Positions 43,134 through 52,352 of a stretch of DNA of 64,000 nucleotides are shown piece after piece. A program made the position numbers and the translations under genes. The notes under the pieces are model-generated. The model had not been told where the DNA came from, ran no database searches, and was given only the letters and a program-made list of their open reading frames with translations. The stretch is from Phocaeicola dorei (GTDB taxonomy: Bacteria > Bacteroidota > Bacteroidia > Bacteroidales > Bacteroidaceae): positions 372,001-436,000 of the forward strand of contig NZ_CP046176.1 of NCBI RefSeq assembly GCF_013009555.1. Reading direction: 5' to 3'. Numbering within the stretch: position 1 is the stretch's first letter; each line of letters opens with the position of its first letter.

Positions 43134-45608
43134 ATGAAACACAACATTTTATGGGGCATTATCTTGCTTGTAGCAAGTTTGTCATTTACGGCGAAGGCGC
43201 AAAAGGTTGTCCAAGGCCAGTTCTCAGTCAAGGGAATCTTATTAGATTCTTTGTCTAATGAAGGGGAACCGTATTCTACAATCCGTATTTCATTGAAGAA
43301 TAATCCTGCAAAGCCGGTGAAATTGGCTGTGACAGGAGCGGACGGCAGGTTTGACGAACGGCTTGCCGTGCCGGGGACTTATCTCATTCATTTTACTTCT
43401 GTAGGAAAGTCTCCTGTACAGAAGGAATTCTCGATATCGACCAATCGTAAGAATGTTGATTTGGGTAAGATTTTGATAGCAGAAGCGACTGAAATGTTGA
43501 AAGGAGTGGAGGTGGTAGCGCAGAAACCTTTGGTAAAGGCAGAAATAGACAAAGTGACGTATAGTATAGAGGATGATCCGGATTCTAAAACCAATACGAC
43601 TCTTGAAATGCTCCGTAAAGTTCCGCTGGTGACTGTAGATGGAGAGGATAAAATTCAAGTAAACGGTAGCAGTAAGTTTAAAGTGCATGTTAATGGCAAG
43701 CCGAATAACATGATGAGCAATAATCCTACCGAGGTATTGCGGAGTATGCCGGCCAATTCCATTAAATCTATAGAGGTTATCACCGAGCCTGGGGCTAAAT
43801 ATGACGCGGAAGGGGTGGCGGGCATCTTGAATATTATCACTATAGGAGCTGGAATGGAAGGATATACGGTGACATTGAATGGTGGTGCAAGCAATACGCG
43901 TGTGTATGGTGGCGGTTATGGTACGGTTCAGTCGGGCAAGTTCACTGTTACCGGTAATTATTCTTATAACTACCAGGGATCTCAAAAGGGATTTGAAGAT
44001 TCATATCGTGAGGATTTCACATCTCAGGAAAATAAATTTTTGGAGTCGCATCGAAGAAGCAAGAGCTATGGCAATTTTCAATTTGGCAGTCTGGAAGGAA
44101 GTTATGAGATTGACACTTTGAATCTGATCAGTTTTTCTATGAATCTGATGACTGGCAATTTTACGAATAAGAGGATTGGAAATACACATATGACTAATTA
44201 TGCCGGTAATCCGGTTTACGGTTACGGTTCTTTAGGAAATAATGAATCGGGCTTTGGCGAAGTGGGGGGCAATATGGATTATCAGCATTCGTTCAAAAAG
44301 AAAGGGGAACTTCTTACTTTTTCTTATCGTTTTAGCCATTCACCCAATAACAGTGAGGCGAATACGGATTATGAGGATACGTTGAATGTTCCTTATCTTT
44401 TGCAAAACCAATATTTTAAAAATGATGCCAGCACACAAGAGCATACGGCTCAATTGGACTATACCAATCCGATAAATTCGATACACAGCATTGAAACTGG
44501 TATAAAGTATATTTTTCGTAGAAGTAAAAGTGATGGTAAATATTATCTGGCCGATAAAACCGGAGAATATAAGTATGATCAGGATATGAGCACGCAATAT
44601 GATCATAAGCAGGATATTCTGGCTGCTTATTTGGGCTATCAGATGAAGTACAAAAAACTCGGTGGAAAGGCGGGAATTCGCTATGAGCATACATTTATGG
44701 ATGCGGATTATAAAAATAAGGATGAGAAGTTTGATGCTCAGTTTGATGATTTGGTTCCATCCTTGATGTTCTCTTACCAATTGGCTCCTACTCAAAGTTT
44801 GAGGGCATCTTATAATATGCGTATCAGTCGGCCGGGTATTTGGTTTTTGAATCCGTTTACTGACACCAGCAACCCCACTGCGATCAGTTACGGTAATCCT
44901 GATTTGGAAAGTGAAAAGGCCCATTCGCTTAGTGTTACTTTCGGTAGTTTCTCGCAGAAATTTAATGTAAATGTCAGTGCTAATTATTCTTTTGTCAATA
45001 ATGGTATAGAGCAATACTCTTTTATAAAAGATGGTGTGATGAATTCTACCTATGATAATATAGGAAAAAGTAAGAATATTAATTTGTCTTTGTTCCTGAA
45101 CTGGAATATGTCTCCTAAAACCCGCTTTAATATCAATGGACGGGGAGCTTATGTGGATTATAGAAGTTCAGGGCTTGATTTAAAGAATCATGGCTGGGAA
45201 GGAAATCTCTTCGGAAGCTTTCAGCAGACTCTGCCTTGGGACCTGCGTCTGAGTCTGAATGGAGGGGGTGGTACTCCGCATATCTCTTTGCAAGGTAAAA
45301 GTTCCTCTTTCTATTATTATGCGATAGGGTTCAGTCGTTCTTTCTTGAAGGAAAAGAGGCTGACTATTTCTCTTAACTCGTCCAATTTATTTAATAAATA
45401 TATTACTTTTAAGAATAATATCAATACTTCTACTTTCTGCTCTTCTACTTCTACCAGAATTCCGATGCGTTATTATGGATTTAATATTAGTTGGCGCTTT
45501 GGGGAGTTGAAGGCTCAGGTAAAAAAAGCAGCGCGAAGCATTAATAATGATGATTTGAAAAGTGGAGGAGGTAATGCTGGGACCGGTGGAGGGATACCGG
45601 CTAATTAA
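43134..45608 (+). CDS. TonB-dependent outer-membrane receptor (OMP_b-brl family)
   Basis: An 824-residue outer-membrane protein. Signal peptide HNILWGIILLVASLSFTAKAQ; a carboxypeptidase-regulatory-like beta domain (GQFSVKGILLDSLSNEGEPY to about 110); a plug domain with VEVVAQKPLVKAEIDKVTYS and VEVITEPGAKYDAEGVAGILNIIT; and a long barrel of amphipathic strands to the C-terminus, which ends in a GGGNAGTGGG-rich tail. No SusD partner gene is adjacent, so this is not a typical polysaccharide locus. Substrate unknown. Terminator at 45644-45685. Confidence 0.88.
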   Translation: MKHNILWGIILLVASLSFTAKAQKVVQGQFSVKGILLDSLSNEGEPYSTIRISLKNNPAKPVKLAVTGADGRFDERLAVPGTYLIHFTSVGKSPVQKEFSISTNRKNVDLGKILIAEATEMLKGVEVVAQKPLVKAEIDKVTYSIEDDPDSKTNTTLEMLRKVPLVTVDGEDKIQVNGSSKFKVHVNGKPNNMMSNNPTEVLRSMPANSIKSIEVITEPGAKYDAEGVAGILNIITIGAGMEGYTVTLNGGASNTRVYGGGYGTVQSGKFTVTGNYSYNYQGSQKGFEDSYREDFTSQENKFLESHRRSKSYGNFQFGSLEGSYEIDTLNLISFSMNLMTGNFTNKRIGNTHMTNYAGNPVYGYGSLGNNESGFGEVGGNMDYQHSFKKKGELLTFSYRFSHSPNNSEANTDYEDTLNVPYLLQNQYFKNDASTQEHTAQLDYTNPINSIHSIETGIKYIFRRSKSDGKYYLADKTGEYKYDQDMSTQYDHKQDILAAYLGYQMKYKKLGGKAGIRYEHTFMDADYKNKDEKFDAQFDDLVPSLMFSYQLAPTQSLRASYNMRISRPGIWFLNPFTDTSNPTAISYGNPDLESEKAHSLSVTFGSFSQKFNVNVSANYSFVNNGIEQYSFIKDGVMNSTYDNIGKSKNINLSLFLNWNMSPKTRFNINGRGAYVDYRSSGLDLKNHGWEGNLFGSFQQTLPWDLRLSLNGGGGTPHISLQGKSSSFYYYAIGFSRSFLKEKRLTISLNSSNLFNKYITFKNNINTSTFCSSTSTRIPMRYYGFNISWRFGELKAQVKKAARSINNDDLKSGGGNAGTGGGIPAN

Positions 45609-45643
45609 AAGTTAAAACGAAACCACCTGTTAACTGTTAATTT

Positions 45644-45685
45644 AGGGGGTAAAAACTGTTATTTGATAGTTTATACCCCCTTTGT
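45644..45685 (+). terminator. Terminator of the TonB receptor gene
   Basis: AGGGGGTA pairs with TACCCCCT, with extra pairing of AAAACT and AGTTT inside, then TTTG. Confidence 0.65.
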
Positions 45686-45725
45686 TGTTAGTTTTTCTGT
45701 CATGACTTTTATAAGAAGTCGTTAA

Positions 45726-46625
45726 GAAGCTGTTTTGATTTCATTCGATAAATCTGTTAAGCATGATTTGGATGAATGCAATCTGTACCATAGCTTCTGC
45801 GGTTTCAGCAAGGAATTCGTAATCGATGGTCAGCCTTCTGAAGTTTTCCAGCCATGAGAAAGAGCGTTCCACAATCCAGCGTTTGGGCAGTACCTGAAAT
45901 TTGGATGGACATTCGTCCGGTCTGAGTACGACCTCCAATATCCATCCGAATTTCTTCTTGACCCAATCAGCCAAATCTCCCCTGTAGCCTCCGTCCGCCA
46001 GGATTTTCACCAAACGCGGAAATTTATAAGCGAGTTTTTCTATGGCTTGTGGGGCGCCCTTGCTGTCATGCAGGTTGGCCTCATGGATTGCGACGGCTAA
46101 CGGAAGGCCAAGCGTATCGACAATGATGTGCTCTTTCCGTCCTTTGATTTTCTTGTTCCCGTCTATACCACGGTCTGAATCAACATGATGGGAAGTCTTT
46201 ACGCTTCTGGAATCCATGATGCCAAGACTGGGACTTTCCTGCCGTCCTGCCTGTTTACGGATGAAAGCGTGCAAGGTATCCATCACTTCTTCAAACACGC
46301 CTTCAAGCTTCCATTTACGGAAGTAGTAATAGACGGTTTGCCAAGGGGCGAAGTCAGAAGGAAGCATACGCCACTGGCAGCCGGTCTTGTTGATATAAAG
46401 GATGGCATTCATTATCTCTTTAAGCGAATGTTTTCGGTTCCTCGCTTGCGGCTCTAAAATATTTTTTATAACTTGCCACTGTTTTTCAGTCAGGTCGGTT
46501 GGATACTGTGTCATAACTTTATTGTTTGGTACCTTTAAAGATATAACATTTTTCCAATTGACCGGCTGATTCTGAATTGTATGTAGCCCTATAACATTAT
46601 TCTTAAATCAATTCAAAACAGTTTC
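45726..46625. mobile_element. IS5-family insertion sequence, 900 bp, complete
   Basis: Terminal inverted repeats: GAAGCTGTTTTGA at the left end (45726) and GAAACTGTTTTGA read inward from the right end (46625), 12 of 13 matching. Both ends are flanked by TAA (45723-45725 and 46626-46628), a probable 3-bp target duplication. One intact transposase gene fills it. It sits between the TonB receptor terminator and an ECF sigma gene. Confidence 0.85.
45741..46514 (-). CDS. IS5-family transposase
   Basis: A 257-residue DDE transposase. The N-terminal helix domain (LTEKQWQVIKNILEP, then MNAILYINKTGCQWRMLPSDFAPWQTVYYYFRKW) is typical of the IS5 group; catalytic residues lie in GIMDSRSVKTSHH (first D), ILADGGYRGDLADW (second D) and RWIVERSFSWLENFRRL (E with the YREK-like region). 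It is intact with no frameshift, so the IS is probably active. It reads away from the sigma factor gene. Confidence 0.93.
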   Translation of the reverse strand: MTQYPTDLTEKQWQVIKNILEPQARNRKHSLKEIMNAILYINKTGCQWRMLPSDFAPWQTVYYYFRKWKLEGVFEEVMDTLHAFIRKQAGRQESPSLGIMDSRSVKTSHHVDSDRGIDGNKKIKGRKEHIIVDTLGLPLAVAIHEANLHDSKGAPQAIEKLAYKFPRLVKILADGGYRGDLADWVKKKFGWILEVVLRPDECPSKFQVLPKRWIVERSFSWLENFRRLTIDYEFLAETAEAMVQIAFIQIMLNRFIE

Positions 46626-46679
46626 TAATATTGCAACAGAAAACAAAAACAGAAAATAACAACTTAAAAATAGATTAAT

Positions 46680-47183
46680 ATGAAGACAGTCGACTTTACA
46701 CAGCATTTACTAAGTATACAAACCGAATTATTTCGCTTTGCATTTAAATTGACAGCTGACAGAGAAGAGGCTAATGATTTGTTGCAGGAAACTTCACTTA
46801 AAGCTTTGGACAACGAAGAGAAGTTTACTCCAGATACGAATTTTAAAGGATGGATGTACACCATCATGCGTAATATATTTATAAATAATTATCGTAAAAC
46901 AGTGCGTGATCAGACTTTCGTCGATCAGACGGATAACTTGTTTCATTTGAATCTTCCACAGGAATCAGGATTCGATTCTACAGAAGGTGCTTATGATTTG
47001 AAAGAGATACATCGTATCGTGAATGCGTTGCCTAAAGATTACCGCGTGCCGTTTGCTATGTATGTATCAGGATTTAAATATAGGGAAATTGCCGAGAAAC
47101 TGGGACTTCCGTTGGGAACAGTGAAAAGCCGTATCTTTTTCACTCGTCAGAGGTTGCAGAATGATCTGAAAGATTTCCGTTAA
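46680..47183 (+). CDS. ECF-type RNA polymerase sigma factor
   Basis: A 167-residue sigma-70 family factor of the extracytoplasmic-function class. Region 2 runs about 10-75 (LFRFAFKLTADREEANDLLQETSLKAL, then NFKGWMYTIMRNIFINNYRK) and region 4 about 108-163 (IHRIVNALPKDYRVPFAMYVSGFKYREIAEKLGLPLGTVKSRI, a HTH). No anti-sigma gene is adjacent; the next gene downstream is VanZ on the other strand. The IS element ends 54 bp before its ATG, so its promoter region is partly IS-derived. Confidence 0.93.
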   Translation: MKTVDFTQHLLSIQTELFRFAFKLTADREEANDLLQETSLKALDNEEKFTPDTNFKGWMYTIMRNIFINNYRKTVRDQTFVDQTDNLFHLNLPQESGFDSTEGAYDLKEIHRIVNALPKDYRVPFAMYVSGFKYREIAEKLGLPLGTVKSRIFFTRQRLQNDLKDFR

Positions 47184-47225
47184 GTTGACTCTCTATCTTT
47201 ATTATATAACTTTGACTTTTATCAT

Positions 47226-47265
47226 CACGCCGACTGTTCGCGAAGAATCGTCGGCGTTTCTTTTT
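47226..47265. terminator. Bidirectional terminator between the sigma factor and VanZ genes
   Basis: ACGCCGAC (47227-47234) pairs with GTCGGCGT (47250-47257) and is followed by a T-rich run. Confidence 0.8.
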
Positions 47266-47650
47266 AGGATTTACGCCATATAAGGGGGCGAAGTAAGTAA
47301 TATCCTATTAAGGCAGCTAGTCCAACTCCAATGCTGTTTGCCAGAAAATCCAGCCAGTCACCGCTGCGGGTATCTGTGCAATAAGCTTGCATCAGTTCGA
47401 TACACCCGCTCATAGCTACAGGAGCTATGATGCCTCCCCATATTACATGATTCCAATTGACAGTCTTATGATTCCTCAGATATTCTATCCATAAAATGAG
47501 ACAGAGTCCCCCATACATGCATATATGCACTACTTTGTCTATGTAGGGGATTTCTTCCATATCTGTTTTGGGAGGAGTGAAAAAGGAAAGATAAAAGATG
47601 ATAGCTACAATGATCAAGGATACCGGATATTTTCTAAAATAATATAGCAT
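47264..47650 (-). CDS. VanZ family membrane protein
   Basis: A 128-residue protein with four membrane helices: YPVSLIIVAIIFYLSFF, VVHICMYGGLCLILWIEYL, VIWGGIIAPVAMSGCIELM and FLANSIGVGLAALIGYYLL. The motifs DKVVHICMYGGL, ELMQAYCTDTRSGDWLDFLANSIG are the VanZ signature. VanZ relatives give low-level glycopeptide tolerance in some species, but most have no known role, so resistance is not implied. It has a divergent promoter shared with the transporter gene. Confidence 0.85.
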   Translation of the reverse strand: MLYYFRKYPVSLIIVAIIFYLSFFTPPKTDMEEIPYIDKVVHICMYGGLCLILWIEYLRNHKTVNWNHVIWGGIIAPVAMSGCIELMQAYCTDTRSGDWLDFLANSIGVGLAALIGYYLLRPLIWRKS

Positions 47651-47670
47651 ACTTTAATTTTTTTGTGATT

Positions 47671-47703
47671 CATCGCAAAAGTACGATTAATTTTATACTT
47701 TTG
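47671..47703. promoter_or_regulatory. Divergent promoters for VanZ and the NSS transporter
   Basis: Minus-strand TACTTTTG (within 47675-47683) points to VanZ; plus-strand TACTTTTG (47696-47703) points to the transporter. Confidence 0.5.
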
Positions 47704-47745
47704 CAGGCTAATTAGTGTTGATTTATAATAATTTGATAGTTTTTT

Positions 47746-49110
47746 ATGCAAAAAAGCGAAAGAGTAAATTTCGGAAGTAAGATTGGGGCTGTTCTGGCGG
47801 CGGCAGGTTCGGCTGTAGGACTTGGTAATATATGGAGGTTTCCCTATGAGACGGGAAATCATGGAGGTGCGGCATTTATTTTGGTATACTTGGCGTGTGT
47901 TCTTATGTTGGGAATGCCTATTATGATTGCCGAATTCACAGTAGGTCGTCATTCAAAAGCAAGTACGGGACGTGCTTATAAGGTTTTGGCTCCCGGAACT
48001 CATTGGAAGTGGTTGGGATATTTGGGAGTTTTGGCCGGTTTTCTTATTCTAGGATATTATTCGGTAGTGGCAGGATGGACTTTGGAGTATATATTGGAAG
48101 CGGGAGTTAATGGTTTTGCAGATAAGAAGCCGGAAGATTTTGTGGTTGCTTTCCAGAGTTTTTCGAAGGATCCTGTTCGTCCACTTATTTGGCTGGTCAT
48201 CTTTTTATTGGTTACCCATTTTGTTATAGTAAAGGGAGTGAAAGATGGAATAGAAAAATCTTCGAAGGTGCTGATGCCTGTTTTGTTTATACTGATAGTA
48301 GTTTTGGTAGGGTGTTCATTGTCGCTTCCCAATGCGGAAAAAGGTTTGGAGTTTCTGCTGAAGCCTGATTTTAGTAAAGTGAACGGAGATGTTTTCTTAG
48401 GGGCTATGGGGCAGGCGTTCTTTTCCTTAAGTTTGGGAATGGGATGTCTTTCAACCTATGCTTCTTATTTTGGGAAAGAAACCAAACTGGGAAATACGGC
48501 TCTGAGTGTCGGTGTGATTGATACTTTTGTGGCTGTCTTAGCCGGATTGATTATTTTTCCGGCAGCCTTTTCTGTAGGTATCCAGCCGGATGCGGGACCA
48601 TCATTAATTTTTATTACATTGCCTAATGTTTTTCAACAAGCTTTTAGCGGTGTGCCGATATTAGCTTATATTTTCTCGGTGATGTTCTATGTCTTGCTGG
48701 CTTTGGCTGCATTGACTTCTACTATTTCTTTACATGAAGTGGTGACGGCTTTTCTGCACGAGGAATTCAATTTAACTCGTGGCCGTGCTGCTAGATTGGT
48801 CACCTTCGGGTGTATTATAATTGGGGTCATTTCTTCCTTGTCATTGGGGGTTATGCAGAAATATACGCTGTTTGATAAGGGATTCTTTGACTTGCTTGAT
48901 TTTGTCACTGCAAAAATAATGCTTCCTTTGGGTGGTTTGCTGGTATGTATTTTTGTAGGATGGTATTTGAAACGTTCCGTTTCTTATGAGGAATTGACCA
49001 ATGGAGGAAAGCTGAAAGCAGGTCTTTTCAATCTGTATATCTTTTTGTTGAGATACGTGGCACCTGTGGCTATCATTTTGATTTTTATCAATGAATTAGG
49101 GCTAATTTAG
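47746..49110 (+). CDS. Sodium-dependent neurotransmitter symporter (NSS) family transporter
   Basis: A 454-residue inner-membrane protein with about 11-12 helices. The hallmark of helix 1 is present: GAVLAAAGSAVGLGNIWRFPYETGNHGG, where the unwound part binds sodium and substrate, followed by GMPIMIAEFTVGRHS. LeuT-type members take up amino acids with sodium; the substrate here is not predicted. It lies 7 bp before the HhH protein gene and is probably cotranscribed with it. Confidence 0.92.
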   Translation: MQKSERVNFGSKIGAVLAAAGSAVGLGNIWRFPYETGNHGGAAFILVYLACVLMLGMPIMIAEFTVGRHSKASTGRAYKVLAPGTHWKWLGYLGVLAGFLILGYYSVVAGWTLEYILEAGVNGFADKKPEDFVVAFQSFSKDPVRPLIWLVIFLLVTHFVIVKGVKDGIEKSSKVLMPVLFILIVVLVGCSLSLPNAEKGLEFLLKPDFSKVNGDVFLGAMGQAFFSLSLGMGCLSTYASYFGKETKLGNTALSVGVIDTFVAVLAGLIIFPAAFSVGIQPDAGPSLIFITLPNVFQQAFSGVPILAYIFSVMFYVLLALAALTSTISLHEVVTAFLHEEFNLTRGRAARLVTFGCIIIGVISSLSLGVMQKYTLFDKGFFDLLDFVTAKIMLPLGGLLVCIFVGWYLKRSVSYEELTNGGKLKAGLFNLYIFLLRYVAPVAIILIFINELGLI

Positions 49111-49117
49111 AATTGTA

Positions 49118-50020
49118 ATGTGGAAAGACTTTTTCTATTTCTCGAAAAGCGAACGCAGAGCTATACTTTTTTTGTTGACTTTGCTTTTCATATTTATGTG
49201 TATATGGGTTCTTTTTCCAGTAAAGGAAGAGTCTTTGGAACAGGATCAAGAGGGAATAGAAGAAATAAAAAACTTTCTGGCCGGAGTACATGAAATGGAG
49301 GAGAAGGAATCTCTGCAATATTCCTATGATAAGCCTAAGAGAATAGAGGTGGTATTGGCTGCCTTTGATCCAAATTCAGCTGATTCCATCGAATTTTTGC
49401 AATGTGGATTGCCTCCTTTTATTGCACATACTATTTTGCAATACCGGAGAGCCGGCGGTAAATTCAGGACAGCGGATGATTTCTCTCGTGTTTATGGCTT
49501 GTCGTCCGAGAAATTTAATATCTTAAAACCCTATATCCAGATTTCAGAGGCTTTTCGGCGGAAACAGGATACATTGCACTTTATCAAAAAGGTGGAGAAA
49601 GATACGTTGGCAGCTTATAAATATCCGGAAGGAACTTTAGTCGATTTGAGTGAAGCGGACACTACCGAGTTGAAAAAGATTCCGGGAATAGGCAGTGGCA
49701 TTGCACGCATGATTGTGGCTTACCGGAAACGTTTGGGAGGTTTTTATGACACGGTTCAGTTAAAGGAAGTGAACTATGTAGATGAGGATATGTTGAAGTG
49801 GTTTAAACTCGGAAATACACCAATTCATCGGATAAATGCCAATAAGGCTGGGCTTGACAAACTTCGCTCTCATCCTTATATGAATTTTTATCAGGCAAAG
49901 GTGATTATAGAATATAGGAGGAAAAAGGGAAAATTAAAAAGTCTTTCCCAGTTATCCTTGTATGAGGAATTCACTGAGAAAGACTTGGAACGTTTGTCGC
50001 ACTATCTTGCTTTCGATTAA
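49118..50020 (+). CDS. Membrane-anchored helix-hairpin-helix protein (ComEA-like)
   Basis: A 300-residue protein: one membrane helix near the N-terminus (AILFLLTLLFIFMCIWVLF), a charged linker, then three HhH regions: FDPNSADSIEFLQCGLPPFIAHTILQYRRAGGKF, VDLSEADTTELKKIPGIGSGIARMIVAYRKRLGGF, and INANKAGLDKLRSHPYMNFYQAKVIIEYRRKKG. Such repeats bind DNA in ComEA competence proteins, but the three-repeat form is widespread in Bacteroidota without a proven competence role. Its stop shares TTAA with the opposing alkaline phosphatase gene. Confidence 0.88.
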   Translation: MWKDFFYFSKSERRAILFLLTLLFIFMCIWVLFPVKEESLEQDQEGIEEIKNFLAGVHEMEEKESLQYSYDKPKRIEVVLAAFDPNSADSIEFLQCGLPPFIAHTILQYRRAGGKFRTADDFSRVYGLSSEKFNILKPYIQISEAFRRKQDTLHFIKKVEKDTLAAYKYPEGTLVDLSEADTTELKKIPGIGSGIARMIVAYRKRLGGFYDTVQLKEVNYVDEDMLKWFKLGNTPIHRINANKAGLDKLRSHPYMNFYQAKVIIEYRRKKGKLKSLSQLSLYEEFTEKDLERLSHYLAFD

Positions 50021-51435
50021 TTGTTGGGATAACCAGCAGCTTCTGCTATTTTTACCGGAATTTCGGTATTGTCAATGCGACCTTGGAATAGTTGGGCGCC
50101 GGCTCCGATAGCGAATACGGGTACATAACCTCCAGAGTGCCCACCACTGGTCCAACCTACCAGAGCGATGTCATCCAGAATTCTCTTGGCCTCAGCTGCC
50201 AAAGGTTCGTCTTGTTGATATTCACTTTTGGTTAAATCTATCTCTTTACCGCTAAATGATTCATCATATACTTTCTTCAGGGATGCTTCTTGCTTTTCAT
50301 TCAGTTGAATACTATCCCAAAATCCGAAATTATCCTTCAATGATTGCTTGATAACTTCCCAAGGTACTTGATTCTTGTATTTTTTTCTTAATTCGTTTAC
50401 AATTTTAGTATATCCGCTTTCACTTACTTTTTGTGATTTTAAAGCTTGCAGGTTCAAAGTATACGGACCTTTTCCTAAAACGATTCCTCCGGTTTCGTGG
50501 TCGGCTGTTACTACAATCAGGGTTTCATCAGGATGTTGTTCGTAGAATTCGTAAGCAACTTTTATGGCATTATCCATATCCATCACTTCGTGGAATGCAG
50601 TAGCGGCGTCGTTGCTGTGGCAAGCCCAGTCTATTTTACCTCCTTCAACCATAAGGAAAAACCCTTTTGATAGATCTTTAGATAGGAAATTGATTCCGGC
50701 ACGGGTGATTTCAGTTAAAGTCATATCGCCTTTTTTTCGATCGATAGCATAGGGGATAGCACTATTGTCTGTTGCTGTCGCAGGTTGTAAGAGAATCAGT
50801 TTATCCGATTTTTTTGCTTTTTTCTGATAGTCTTTGTAGCCACGGGCTATGGTATATCCGGCTTTGTCCACTAGTGTATACAAACTTTCTGAATTTGAAC
50901 CGGCGGCTTTTTTGTTGGTGGGATCTAAAAAGTCTGATCCTGCATAGAAATCGAAGTTGGCATCAATCAAATCCAGACCCACGTTGTAATAGCTGCTTCT
51001 TTGTCCTTGGTGTGCGTAAAAAGCAGCCGGTGTGGCATGGTCTACGCTGACACTGGTACTGATACCTACACGGCAACCTTTATTTTTTGCCCAAGAAGCA
51101 ATACTGTTAACTTTGGTTTCCAGATCCTTTTTCACACCTAATGCGCCATTTTTTGTTTTGTTTCCCGTAGCAAGTGCTGTTCCTGCAGCGGCTGAATCTG
51201 TCACTCCGTTGGTTGCCGAGAAAGTAGTGGCTATGGTTGCATAAGGAAATTGGGTGAATAATAACGGAGTCACACCAATTTTGCCTTCCAACTCTCCACG
51301 ATACATCTCTGTTCCTAAAACTTGGTTAACACCCATTCCATCTCCGATGAAATAAAATACATACTTTGCTTGCTGTGCCTGTACAAAAAGAATGGACAGG
51401 AATACAAATACGGTAATAAATGATAGTTTTTTCAT
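50017..51435 (-). CDS. phoA: Alkaline phosphatase
   Basis: A 472-residue periplasmic phosphomonoesterase with a signal peptide (LSFITVFVFLSILFVQAQ). Active-site features are YFIGDGMGVNQ (metal aspartate), GVTDSAAAGTALATGNKTKNG (nucleophile serine), SVSVDHATPAAF, MVEGGKIDWACHSND and VTADHETGG, with a final WTSGGHSGG. The whole catalytic core is present. Minus-strand promoter TATATTTG at 51475-51482. Probably induced by phosphate limitation, but no pho-box consensus is known to me for this group. Confidence 0.94.
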   Translation of the reverse strand: MKKLSFITVFVFLSILFVQAQQAKYVFYFIGDGMGVNQVLGTEMYRGELEGKIGVTPLLFTQFPYATIATTFSATNGVTDSAAAGTALATGNKTKNGALGVKKDLETKVNSIASWAKNKGCRVGISTSVSVDHATPAAFYAHQGQRSSYYNVGLDLIDANFDFYAGSDFLDPTNKKAAGSNSESLYTLVDKAGYTIARGYKDYQKKAKKSDKLILLQPATATDNSAIPYAIDRKKGDMTLTEITRAGINFLSKDLSKGFFLMVEGGKIDWACHSNDAATAFHEVMDMDNAIKVAYEFYEQHPDETLIVVTADHETGGIVLGKGPYTLNLQALKSQKVSESGYTKIVNELRKKYKNQVPWEVIKQSLKDNFGFWDSIQLNEKQEASLKKVYDESFSGKEIDLTKSEYQQDEPLAAEAKRILDDIALVGWTSGGHSGGYVPVFAIGAGAQLFQGRIDNTEIPVKIAEAAGYPNN

Positions 51436-51744
51436 ATTAATTGAGTTAATGACATTTTTCTTTTTTTAGTCTAGCAAATATAGGGAAAAAAGACTTTTTA
51501 TCGGTATTTCTTTTTTGAATAATTGAGATTTAATGACCAAATACTTTTTTTGCAATAAGTTTGTAAATGAAATGTTCTTGAGGTGTAATATAAAAAATCT
51601 GTTTGGGAGTAGGGAAATCCGTTTTTTGTACTATGTATCTGTTTGCTTTCGACATGAATATTGCATACAGATAATTGCTTTAATATTAGTGATTATTAAT
51701 TATAAATCTTATATTTGTCTAATCTAGAGTCAGTAAGGTAAAGT
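51436..51744. promoter_or_regulatory. Divergent promoter region between alkaline phosphatase and a hypothetical gene
   Basis: Minus-strand TATATTTG at 51475-51482 serves the phosphatase and plus-strand TATATTTG at 51710-51717 the gene at 51745. The rest is AT-rich; a 64-codon ORF at 51533 is considered spurious. Confidence 0.5.
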
Positions 51745-52245
51745 ATGGGAGAATTTATAAACGTATTAGTGTCAAAAGGGAAAAGCAATTTGATACCGGA
51801 AAAAGACAACCTGTATGGACAGTTTGTCGGTGAATGGGATTTTGAATGGGTTGATAACCAAGGTACAACAGGCGAAAGACATGTTCAGGGAGAGTGGATA
51901 TTCGCTTGGGTACTGGAAGGGACTGCAATTCAAGATGTGTTTATTTGTCCTTCGCGTAAGGCGCGGATTAAAGATTATCAACCGGATGCAGCTTATGCGA
52001 CTACGGTACGTATGTATAATCCTAATACAGAAGCATGGGATATTTTATATACGGAATTAGGAGGGGCTACACAACTGGAAGGAAAAAGAGAAGGAAACAG
52101 GATTGTTCAGACGGAAATTAATGAGAAGAATATACAGTGGGTGTTTTCGGAAATTACAGCGACCTCATTCCGTTGGCAACGTATGGTAAAGTGTCCGGAT
52201 GATACTTGGGAAACTGAAGCTGAACTTTTTGCAGTTCGTCGATGA
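51745..52245 (+). CDS. Hypothetical protein, DUF1579-like fold
   Basis: A 166-residue cytosolic protein with no signal. The pattern LYGQFVGEWDFEWVDNQGTTGERHVQGEWIFAWVLEGTAIQDVF, then TVRMYNPNTEAWDILYTE and FRWQRMVKCPDDTWETEAELFAVRR, matches the lipocalin-like barrel of DUF1579-type proteins, which start with a weight of W, G and E residues around the first strands. Function unknown. It has its own promoter. Identification of the fold rests on pattern memory. Confidence 0.7.
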   Translation: MGEFINVLVSKGKSNLIPEKDNLYGQFVGEWDFEWVDNQGTTGERHVQGEWIFAWVLEGTAIQDVFICPSRKARIKDYQPDAAYATTVRMYNPNTEAWDILYTELGGATQLEGKREGNRIVQTEINEKNIQWVFSEITATSFRWQRMVKCPDDTWETEAELFAVRR

Positions 52246-52352
52246 TTAAGATTTATATGCATATTATATAAGTTTGAGATATCGCAGTCTAAAATAGACT
52301 TGTTGTAGTAGAAGCTCAGAGGTGATTTGACGAGTTTATAAAAAAAGAATGT

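Noticed and set aside
47264..47650. VanZ as a glycopeptide resistance gene
   Set aside because: No vanA-type genes are nearby, and VanZ-domain proteins without resistance function are common in Bacteroidota.
49118..50020. DNA uptake (competence) locus based on the HhH protein
   Set aside because: No ComEC or pilus genes are adjacent, and multi-HhH proteins of this kind are general in the phylum.
51533..51727. 64-codon ORF between alkaline phosphatase and the DUF1579-like gene
   Set aside because: Low-complexity AT-rich composition, no family pattern, and it overlaps the region of divergent promoters.
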